Assembly (NCBI GenBank): GCA_017163975.1
Contig: JAFFSR010000237.1
Location: 3,348,001 to 3,412,000 of the forward strand
Length of the DNA stretch: 64,000 bases
Reading direction: 5' to 3'
DNA from: Anastatus disparis
Taxonomy: Eukaryota > Arthropoda > Insecta > Hymenoptera > Eupelmidae
Made by a program: the position numbers and the translations under genes. Of the stretch, positions 26,506 to 36,900 are shown one piece after another. The notes below the pieces were generated by a model. It ran no database searches. It saw only the letters and a list, made by a program, of their open reading frames with translations, and was not told the DNA's origin. Within the stretch, counting starts at the first letter, position 1. Each line of letters starts with the position of its first letter.

Positions 26506-29500
26506 ATGAATTTGACAAGAAATCAAAAGCTTCTCATTGCAAGTGGTTGCATGTTTGTATTTGCTGTTATTACTCAAACTGCAATCCTTCCAGCTATACT
26601 CAAATCGCAAGTAAAACATGTATGTGTTCTCATGATTTTATTAAATACCTTCTTCATTTTTTTTGTTAATTTTTTTTCCATTCTTGTCTTTGCTATTTGA
26701 AAAAATTATGTTGAAGAATTTTTTTTTAAACATTTGTTTTTTTGCGTGTCATTCTTCATGAAAACAATGATATATATACGTTTAATAAAAATTGAAAAAC
26801 CTCCGTTGCATTCCATTGATATGTATACTTGAATTAAAAAAAAAAATTGTGTTATAAATTGATGAAAGTTACACTCAGTTTTTGATAAACAATTTATTTT
26901 GTAATGACGCCTCAAAAAAGTGTGATTTACATCATCGTTTTAATATAAAGTGTAACAGTAGATATTTTCAAAATGTATAAATATATTTATCACAATATGT
27001 CAGATATGTTAAAATGTAAATTTAAAACATTACTAGTTCTCTGATTTAAAATCTAATTTATAACATTTTGGATTCCAAAAATAAATTTTTTTTTCAATCA
27101 TATAAATATACAAAAATCTTTATTTTTGGAGAAAAATTTTTCTTTATGTAAAATTTGTTTATTCAAAATTGGCTTCATTTTATGTTTATAGATTTATCTT
27201 TCTAGCATTCTATTTATCAGTGTTTATTTGTCAAAAAAAAATTAATACAAACAAAAAATTAATACTGTTGCTTTAGGAAAAATGTCATCTAATTAAAAAT
27301 AGATGTAACTTTTGAAATTACATTAGAATCATTAAAAAAATATCTCGTAATAAAAAAATCTATCCATAATTATGGTTTGAATAGAAAGTTCAATATAAAG
27401 TTGAGCGTATTTCTTTTTCTAGAAATTAGCGTTAAAACAAGGCTGGCAAATGAGAGATTTTTGGGGTAAAGTACCCTTTCCAATATTTTTTCATATTTAC
27501 ATCTTCAATATAACGAATCCTAAAGAAATCGATGAAGGTGGAAAACCAATAATACAAGAGATCGGACCTTACGTTTACGAGTAAGCTATAACATTTTAAA
27601 TATGATTATAATTTTTAAATATAATTTAATTTTGGAGTGAATTATAAATTTTTAAACTTCAATTTTTATGAATCTGATAAAGTTCAAAAAAATATAAGTT
27701 ACAAAACTTTTTTTAATACAAATTTTCTGTGTCGATTATTAATCAATTAAAAATTTAATTACTTAAGGAGATGTGAAATGGACATTACACCTGTACTGAT
27801 AAATATTGACTATCTCTCTATTTTATTGCAAAATTTCCAGTAAAGACATGCTTTAGCTTACAGTATGTACCATAAAGATAATTCAGTTAAATTCTTAAAA
27901 AAATTAATTCATTAGTTATTAAGAATTTGGGTTTCTAATATTATTTAATAAAATTTTTCGATTTTATACCAGGAATCCAAATATCTTAAAAACTAATTAA
28001 TGAATTTATTTAAAAATTTAACTAAATAATCATCATGGCACATACTACAAGCTAATGCATTTCTTTTCTGGAAATTCAGTAATAAAATGGAAAGAAAGTT
28101 TATATTTATGAGTAAAGGTGTAGTGTCCGTTTTACATCTCTTTAAAAAATAATATCCTTTACAGTGAATGGTTGGAAAAAACAAATCAAGTTGATCACGA
28201 GGAAGACGACACTATATCGTACAACAAAAAAAGTACGTATTATTTCAATGCAGAAAAAAGTAACGGCCTAACTGGTGACGAAGAATTGTTAGTACCAAAT
28301 TATTTTTTACTTGGTTTAGTAAACACGGTGTTAATAGAAAGGCCAGCTTTAATAGGTGTTATAGGTAAACATCGAAATCTTTTTTAATATTAAATTATTG
28401 CTAATATTATCAACACTAATAAATGATAATCTTAAAAAAATTTTCATAAAGGCAAAGCAGTTGATAGCATATTTAGAAACCCCGAAAGTGTTTTCATGAG
28501 AGCTAAGGCTCGAGATATTTTATTTGATGGTTTGATCATTGATTGTAACGTAGAAGAGTCTTTGGGTAAAACAGTATGTTACGAAGTTGAAAAGAAGCAC
28601 GAAGAATTACGTTTGAAAAAATTGGAAGAACATGTATATTCCATGTCTTTGTTTGGTCCTGTAAGTTATTATAATTTATAGATTAAAGAATATTATGGAC
28701 GATCTTATATCGACCTCTGTATTTTAATAGTCCAGCAGACTAGTTGTTTTAGATGAATCGTCACAGATTTTACAATTTTTAACTTTTTTCTTTAACACAT
28801 TTTCTATAATATTTAAATACTTATACCACAATATTGCTTTTGTCGCCTTCAAATTCATAAACTTTCCACAATGCAATAATATAATCATAAATTATGTAAA
28901 AATAATGTTATTAACAATATTTTTTTTTGTTTTTCTATTTATAGATGAATGCTACCGACGCAAAAGGCAGACTACGCGTTTATCGTGGTCTCAATAATAT
29001 AATGGACGTTGGCAAAGTTATAGAATATAACAATAAATCTAACATATCAATTTGGAAGGATGATTATTGCGATACTTTTAATGGAACTGATGGCACAATA
29101 TTTCATCCATTTTTCGACGAAACTGGAAAAGACGATCTTGTTGCTTATAATGAAGCTCTTTGCCGAGGTATTAGTTGTCATTATGAGTCGGATACTGAAT
29201 TTGCTGGTACGTAAATTATTGTATTTGAAAAATATATTTTTGGCTTGTACGACAAGTTTGATAAAAGGTGAAAATGATATGAAAGTCAGTAACATCCTAC
29301 CAATCTATTTCATCAACTACTTTTGGATTCAATTTTCACCAGGGTACAAAAAACTTTTATTTTCAATGATGCCAAATATTAACATAAAAATGATTTTTCT
29401 AGATATGAGCACACTTCGTTATGTGGCAAACGTAGGTGTCGATATTGAAGAGAATCCTCTTCACAAGTGTTATTGCGAAACACCGGATAGCTGTCCAAAG

Positions 29501-31157
29501 AAAGGAACGTATGACTTGTACAAATGTATTAAAGCACCTTTAATACTCACAAATCCTCATTTTTATAAGGCTGATCCTATTTTTTTAAATGGTATTGATG
29601 GTCTCCAACCTGACAAGGTAAACTTATGTATTATTTTATTTATTCGTTTTACAGATAAAAATAAAACGAATAAAAAAAATTTTCAAATTTTCAATTCTGA
29701 TTTTTCTTGTAAAATGATCCTTTTTTATGTAAAATTATAAAAAAATTAGTTGTGAACTGTTTTGTTTGAATTTCAAGGATTATTGAAGGAATGAAACAAA
29801 CAAACGATTCATTATAAAAGATTTTTATACTAAACAGTTGATATGGATGATTTAAATCAATGTATCTATAGAAACAGAAATTTTTATTGTTTCTCGTAAA
29901 TTTTAGTAGGAATTATAGTAGTATGACTTATAAAAATTATTCTGTTTCATTTTCAAGCAAATTCATAGAATTTCCAATTTCATATAAAATAGCATTTTTA
30001 ATTCCTGATGAAATAGTATTTTAAATAGTATATTACACACCAAGGGAGATAAAGTACTGGCGAGGCCATACACTCCCGTGGAGTGTATACTATTTTTCGC
30101 CATATCCAGGCCGAAACTATGACTTTTGTTTTTCGGCGCCGGGACAAAAGTCGTAGTTTCGGGCAGGGTATGGCAAAAAATATCATTATTTTAACACAAT
30201 AATACAAAGTTCTTCATGATTGATGAATAAGTTTGCTGGGAAATTTTACTGAGTAACGTATACAGATAATACTAGTTGTAATTCTTAATATAATCACTTG
30301 TTAGTCGATAAGGTAGGATCCTTCTATATATTATTACATCACCTTAAGTGTTAGGGTGTAGAATATGAATCTCATTGGTTAAACTTTAATTCTTTGCAGT
30401 ATATAAAAATAATTATTCTTTTTCACCATACTCTGGCAGATAATAACACTTTCACTCTTAGCTTCAAAACGCAAAAGTGTCATTTTTGGCCAGAAGATGG
30501 TGAAAAATAGCATAAGCACCACGGAAGCTAGATAGATATACTTACTACTACTACTACTAGCTGACCAATATTTTTTTTTCCTAGACATAAAATAAAATTT
30601 TTTTACATAATATACAATAATATTCTTTTTAATTTTCTAGTTCTTTTTATTTTGATGGTTTATCATCATTATTTAACCTTTTTTTTAACTAGGAAAAGCA
30701 TCAGGTAGTAATCGACCTCCAACCATTAGTCGGTGCACCGCTACACGCTCATACCCGAGCACAATTTAACATGTATCTAAAAAATATTCCAAAATTTAAA
30801 TTAATGAAAAATCATACCGATACACTGTTACCTTTAGTGTGGATTGATCAAGAGCTCATTTTACCAGATGAATTCATCCGAGAAATAAAGATTGGTCTTA
30901 CGTTATTTAAAATAGCGGTGTAAAGTATTCTACTTATTATTTGTAATATTTAAATATTTTATTGAAATGATTTAAAATTAATTTTTACTTTTATGTTTTA
31001 TTCTAGCGTTTTGATGTATATTCAAATGCTTGGAGGATTGATATTAGCAGGATACGCAGGATATAAGCACTATAAATCAAAAGAACATAAACTTGAAGTT
31101 AATCCAAAAATTAAAAGCAAACAAAGTCCTAAGAAAACTACAAATGAAATCTCTTGA
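26506..31157 (+). CDS. SNMP1-like sensory neuron membrane protein, copy B (CD36 family)
   Basis: Eight exons: 26506-26619, 27423-27580, 28165-28364, 28452-28660, 28945-29206, 29403-29617, 30693-30919 and 31007-31157, giving 511 residues with all phases intact. TM1 spans about residues 10-32 and TM2 lies near 463-483. The extracellular motifs match copies A, C and D (FNITN, GPYVYE, SNGLTGDEE, ILFDGLIIDC, GTDGTIFHP, NPHFYKADP). Differences: exon 4 is one codon shorter, the exon 5/6 junction gives Asp-Met instead of Gly-Met, and the cytosolic tail is the shortest and lacks the terminal VPPN-type motif of the other copies. Unlike A and C it shows no conserved reading frame upstream of its ATG. 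Introns 2 and 6 carry foldback elements. The predicted role is lipid or pheromone reception in sensory neurons. Confidence 0.87.
27777..28141. mobile_element. MITE with inverted arms of about 105 bases, TTAA flanks (SNMP B intron 2)
   Basis: TTAA at 27773 and 28142 flanks arms that start GGAGATGTGAAATGGACATT on the left and mirror as CGTTTTACATCTCT on the right. The arms match imperfectly for over 100 bases. The outer ten bases resemble the TTAA-flanked palindromic family elsewhere in the window, but the inside differs. Confidence 0.7.
30060..30182 (-). repeat. Hairpin repeat family, copy 1 (SNMP B intron 6)
   Basis: An inverted repeat with outer words TTTTTCGCCATA and TATGGCAAAAA and GGCCGAAACTA/TAGTTTCGGGC inside. 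It is next to a reverse-oriented flank matching ATAGCATACTCACCACGGGA of copy 3. Two other copies lie at 30418-30524 and 44766-44870. Confidence 0.6.
30418..30524 (+). repeat. Hairpin repeat family, copy 2 (SNMP B intron 6)
   Basis: TTTTTCACCATACTCTGGC and GGCCAGAAGATGGTGAAAAA form the arms, followed by ATAGCATAAGCACCACGG. Same family as copies 1 and 3. It lies about 240 bases from copy 1 in the same intron, in opposite orientation. Confidence 0.6.
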
Positions 31158-31205
31158 TGTGAATTCTGAGATACCACCAGTCTTTGTTAACGTTTTATTC
31201 TTTAA

Positions 31206-31419
31206 TCTTGGGAATGTGAAATACCGATATTGAGTTTTCCAAATTTTTAATACTAATCCGAAATTTTTAAAAATATCTACATTACAGTCTTCCATTTTAA
31301 CTAATAAAAAGTATGATGCAGCGATATTTTGAAAAAATTTTTAATAAAAAATAAAAATTTGGGAAACTGTAATGTCGATAACTATATATGTATAGCCTAC
31401 TACATCATCTTAAATCAAA
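31206..31419. mobile_element. Palindromic MITE (TACCGACATTACAG family) downstream of SNMP B
   Basis: The left arm is GAATGTGAAATACCGATATT and the right arm GAAACTGTAATGTCGATAAC, with the central ACTAATAAAAAG typical of the family. TTAA lies at 31420-31423 on the right and at a decayed site (31202) on the left. Confidence 0.65.
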
Positions 31420-31432
31420 TCTATAAAAAGAA

Positions 31433-31629
31433 GTCTCTGTAGTTTACTCGGTAACGCGATGGATTCGTAATCTCGAGGTCCCGAGTTCGAATCCTGCTCT
31501 CGGCTAATTTATACAAGCACGACTGTAAGTTTCACGTGCTTTGTTCACAAATACACTGCAAACCTCCGTCGCTTATTAGCATCGCAACGATAGCATAAAT
31601 ACAGCGACGTTAAATAAATGAAAAAAAAC
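31433..31629 (+). mobile_element. tRNA-derived SINE
   Basis: A tRNA-like head with a diverged A box (TAGTTTACTCGGTAACGC) and a good B box (GAGTTCGAATCC) is followed by the shared body ending ATACAGCGACGTTAAATAAA and an A tail. It starts 13 bases after the MITE at 31206-31419. Confidence 0.8.
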
Positions 31630-32206
31630 TTATAGTTTGCTTATGGTGTATTACTATTACTTTTAAAAATAAAAAGTGCATGAAAATATGCATAAACAAT
31701 GAGAAAGAAATATTTTTTAGTTTATCTATTTTTTCCATTTTTTTTTATTTCATCTTATACACGGTAATTATAATCCTTTGGAATATTTCCTTAATACAAG
31801 CAAGAGAAACTATAATAAAAGGAAATAGGGTAGAGAACAAATATAATCGCTAAAATCAAACGTAATGCTTTCTTTCTAACGCTTTTCTATATAATTTATA
31901 CTTAAATTTTTACTTTTTCACATGCATAAATAATTATTCTTGCGCATTTTTCAAATAAAAGTTCAAAAAAATGTAACGATGCGCTTTTATATAATAAATA
32001 AATTTATTGTTTAAAATAAAAAATAATGTTTGTCTTTGTTTGGTTTTAAAATAGGGATAGCAAGGAAAAATTTCCAGATTTATGGAATAATTTATTAGAT
32101 TTATTTTTAATAATTGAAATTTGAATTGTAAATTCTTGGAAAGTAACATGCCTTGGTAGAGACATTTTTCTTCATCATTTCGAATGTGTGGGTAATGAAA
32201 TTTCGC

Positions 32207-32407
32207 TAAAGGCGATGTAATGGGTATATAATTTACTTACAGTCACCGATATTGCAGTTTTCCAAATTTTTAATTTTTATTAAAAATTTTTTTGGAAATA
32301 TCTCTTTATTATGCTTTTTATTAGTTAAAATGGAAGGCTGTGATATAGAGATATTTTTTATAATTTTAGATTCAAAATTTAAAATTTGGGAAACTGTAAT
32401 GTCGGTA
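32207..32407. mobile_element. Palindromic MITE (TACCGACATTACAG family)
   Basis: The left arm has GGCGATGTAATGGGTATATA followed by CACCGATATTGCAG. The right arm ends GGAAACTGTAATGTCGGTA. The centre GCTTTTTATTAGTTAAAATG is shared with the copies near 57.5 and 40.3 kb. Confidence 0.7.
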
Positions 32408-33121
32408 TAATATTGGTTAATGTAAATTTTTTCATTTAATTTTAAATTTCAAGTAATGTAATTAAGAAAAAAATTTAAAGTATAGTTAAGTATTTCGATG
32501 AAGATACAATATGATTCATAAAATTACTTTTATAACAATCACAAAACTGAGTCTATTTATATGAATAATTTCTTTTTGATTTGTCATTTTCGTATAAAAA
32601 CTTTTTTTACCCGTAATAATTATGTGATAAATTCATGATCGCACAAGTATATATTTTATTTTATTTATTATGTACAAAGTGCATAGTTTAATATATTTCA
32701 GGCATTACAATATATAAAAAACAAACTGCACCCTAGATTTATAATACGTACACGAATGCTTAATTGTAAAAATTTTTAAATTTATATTAATTAGCACAAC
32801 AATTTTATAATCATGTACTCATGAATTAACGCCACCGCACACTTAACTTATTTGTAAAAAAATCCATGAACTTTAATCTTCTAATAAGTAAGATTTTTAT
32901 AAGGGTCACGATCGATAATCTTCTCTGCGTTATGTGCATAAGATATCATAAGTCATAAATTTTTTATGATTATTTTTTCGATATAATAACACTTAAGCTA
33001 TAACAGCACGTATGTAGAAGGTACATAAGAACATTTATTTTCTTGCATTTGTAATTGTTATTTCCTTATGTGTGAGTTTTTTTTACGTTAGCTTCATAGC
33101 TTTACTTTCTAGGGTCGTGAT

Positions 33122-33152
33122 TCAGTATTGCATAGTTGTTCATCGTGGCGCA
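33122..33152 (+). promoter_or_regulatory. Putative initiator and untranslated first exon of SNMP C
   Basis: Starts with TCAGT, the arthropod initiator word, and ends at a consensus donor GTAAGT. The 31-base segment and donor are preserved at 42149-42179 upstream of copy D, and the flanking TTTGTGATTTTATGCTTCGTA is also kept. That this is a 5' exon is inference. Confidence 0.4.
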
Positions 33153-33835
33153 GTAAGTTTGTGATTTTATGCTTCGTAGATTTTATTTGTAATTTTGTTC
33201 ATTGTGTCCTTGTGTAATAAGAGATATTTATTTTTATTTAGTCTGTGATTTTTTGAAAATAAAAATATTAAAATTTTTAGTGTGAATTTCTATTGTGTTT
33301 TATGTACTTTTAAATAGTGAAAATTATGTGAAAAGTAGAAAATATTTGGGATCACTTTTTTCTTAAAAAATACTTATTATTTTGAAATTTCCAGAAATTT
33401 TTAAAAATTAAATTTAAAAAATTTGATTGACAAAACTAATTGTTATGTTGCGATCATCCTTTATAAAAAAACACTCATAACTTCGATGTTATTCGTACTC
33501 TAAATGAATTTTTTGTTTAATAAAAGTCTTATAATATTCAAAAACACTGTTTGGTGTACGAAATAACATCCAAATTGAACGTTTCTATCGTTAAGGATAT
33601 CCAAAGTATAGTATTAAAATTCATATTTGTAACTGAAATATTTCTTGTTTTCCAAATAATGCTCTTTTAAAAAATAAAAAAAATTTGATCCCAAATTTTC
33701 CAAAGTTATTATCACACGTGAAGTGAAAATATATTAATAAAATTTTTTTCAAATGTGAGCTTAAAAATTGGAATCGCACAACCTGGAGCCCCAACAAGCA
33801 GATCGTCACCATTATTTGCCGGGCTAAGATTAGCC

Positions 33836-33934
33836 CTTTCTAATGTACGATCAAGATTGCGTAATTCAAAAAGATTTCGACTGTTTGTAGCAGTCTTGAA
33901 TAAAATAGTTGAAGAAGATAACACTAAGCACAAA
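33836..33934 (+). other. In-frame reading frame upstream of SNMP copy C start, conserved with copy A
   Basis: 33 codons in frame with the ATG at 33935, aligned without gaps to 12502-12600 before copy A. The open frame reaches back to 33755, where copy C has GTG and copy D has ATG at the equivalent place (42773). In copy D the same stretch is two bases shorter and carries stop codons. It may be an old N-terminal extension or an alternative exon. Confidence 0.45.
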
Positions 33935-36900
33935 ATGGCACAAAGTAAAATTAAAAAATTTGGTATTATCGGTGGATCGATGTTTATGTTTAGCATTGTT
34001 TTCCAAAGTATACTTTTTCCAACTGTACTGAAATTCATGGTGAAAAGGGTATGTGATAGATTTTTAAAATATAAAAAACTTATAAAAATCCATGGATTAG
34101 ATTTTTATTTTAAGGTATTTCATGTAATATTAGATACTACAGACAGTTAAAAAAAAATATTTATTTGATAAATCTAACGATGATACAAAAAAAATTAGAT
34201 AGTTGTTTTAAACGTATTAAAAATTAATATTTTACTATGCATTCTTATGGAAAAAAGTACATAGTTTAAAATATTTTATTCGTAAAATAGACAGATTCAA
34301 TCACTAATATATATAACTTGATATGTTTGATGCGTATATTTTTACACAATATTTTACTCGTTACGCTTTGTTAAATGAAGATAAGTTTAAATAAATAATT
34401 TTTCAAACCAAAAATTAAAAAAAAAGTTATTAAGACCACTTGATATAGCTGACCAGATATGGCACCAAACACATGAGATACCTTCAAGTATTGACATCAT
34501 TGATTTAAACAAATTCTGACGTTTTCTGTCATTGAAACGTTTCGTCATTGCAGCAGTATTGTAATTTATTCAAAAGTCTTTATAATATCGTTAAATATTA
34601 AACTGTACAGTTTCACAAGTTATTTTATTTAATTTTATATGATAAAAGTATTAAAAAGTTTTTTTATTCACTTATTAAGAATTCAATATTTATAATTCAA
34701 TATTTTCTTTTGTACGCATAAACATGTGTAATTTAATTTATGAAAATATTGTAAGTATTTATAAACGCCTTTCGCATTAATAGGCGAATCATATTAGTCT
34801 ATTATTTGCTTGTTGTAACGATTATTTCAATCTATGAACAATTATTTATTATTAATTTTCATAAAAACTTCTTTTTAACATTGAAATATTTCGATTAATA
34901 AACGTAATATTTAATATGAATCTTAGAAAGTTGCGCTAAAACAAGGTTGGATGATGAGAGAAGTGTGGGGTAAATTTCCATTTGCATTTGAATTTCAATT
35001 TTATCTTTTTAACGTAACAAATCCCGACGAAATAAAAGCTGGAGAAAAACCAAGACTTCAGGAAGTCGGACCTTTCGTTTACGAGTAAGCTTCACTTGCT
35101 ATAATACAATAAAACATTTTAATAATTTATATATATACTATTCAATTAAAAAAATATTATAAACTTTTTGTATTTCAAGTGAATGGCAAGAAAAGACAAA
35201 TCAAATTGATCATGACGAAGACGACACCGTATCGTATACTTTAAGAAATACTTACTATTTTAATGCTGAAAAAAGTAATGGTCTCACTGGCGATGAAGAA
35301 CTAGTATTACCCAATGTATTTGCACTTGGTCTTCTTAATACAGTAAAACGAGAAAGACCTAGTGCAGTGCCTATAGTTGGTAAGAAAGTTCATTTATTTA
35401 TTTATCGATAAAAAAGAGGATGTTTATGAAATAATTTGTAAAATTTTGGCATAAAAAAGCTTTTATTTCTAATTGTTAGGAAATTCACAAAGTTATTCTA
35501 AATTTAAACTAAATTAGTTAGCTTGATATTAGAAAAAAACAAAAAAACGTATTATAGCATTCCTTGACATAAATTCGCATACATGTCACGTCTATCCGTG
35601 GCATAAGTTGTCCATTATTGCACCGTGCTTATCGGCTTCAGCACGCTCAGACGATAACCGAACGGTGCATAAATAGACTGCTAATGCCATGGACAAGCGT
35701 TACAACAGATTTGTGCTAGTCAGTGATATAAAATATTGTATGATGTTCGTGGTATAAGTGGCCTATTGCTCGACGTGAATTATCACCCTCGCTTCGCTGG
35801 GGCACTAATACACTTCGTGCCATAATAGGCCACTTATGCCACTACTTTCAAAATGTACTATAATTATTCTATTATTTGTTTAAAATGTTTAATGGAATCT
35901 TGATTTTTTAACTTTTATAATTTTAATCTTTTCTTACATTATCTTCGTTTCTTTACATTGATATTCGTTGATTTTGATATTTTTACTAAATTTAAATAAT
36001 AATAACAGTTTTGTAATGGATATCCTCTTTCACTTATTAAATTGTTAAATAAATATTAAAAATATTTTTTTAATTAATTTAAAGGTAAAGCAATAGACAG
36101 TATATTGAATAAACCAACGAATTTATTTATGAAAGTTAAAGTTAGAGATATATTATTCGATGGAATATTAATAGATTGTTCGGAGGTTAAAGATTTTGCT
36201 GGTTCGGCTGTTTGTGGTGAAATAGCTGCTAATTATGAAGATTTAAGATTAAAATTGGCCGGTGAAAATCAGTATTTGATGTCTTTATGGGGATCTGTAA
36301 GTTTATTATTAACTCTTCAGTCACACTTCTTAAAACTTACGTAATATTCGTACTGACTAGGAGAGTGTCACATCTCTGGATCACGGATTTTGCTCAAACT
36401 TCGGGATAAGTTTTCAGATGACAAAATATGGAAAAAGCTAAAGTTATAGTCACAAACGCTCAATATTTCCCTAGATACAGGAAATTAAAGAAAATCACTA
36501 AAAAAGTTACTAGATTTTCAAACACTTCTAGCTCTTAAGCATCGATAGCTTGAAGCTTATTACTCTTTTTAAATTAAAGCTGAGTTCAAATTCTTTCAAA
36601 AAATTAGTTATAGTATATCAAAATATTATTTTTTCCTAAAGTTATAACGTAATAAAGATTGCACTTAATTTCAACTTTTATTATTAATTAATGTTTTAAA
36701 AAGGAAATTCAGGCACAATCTTTATTACGCTATAACTTTGGGAAAAAGTAATATTTTGATATGCTATGACTACTTTTTTGAAAGGATTTGATCTCAGCTT
36801 TAATTTAAAAAGAGTAATAAGCTTCAAGCTATCGATACTTAAGAGCTATAAGTGTTTGAAAATCTAGTAACTTTTTTAGTGATTTTCTTTAATTTCCTGT

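Larger units (their letters stand above)
31158..33032. other. Intergenic between SNMP B and the C/D duplication
   Basis: It contains two palindromic MITEs and one SINE in otherwise AT-rich DNA. No coding exon is seen. Confidence 0.45.
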
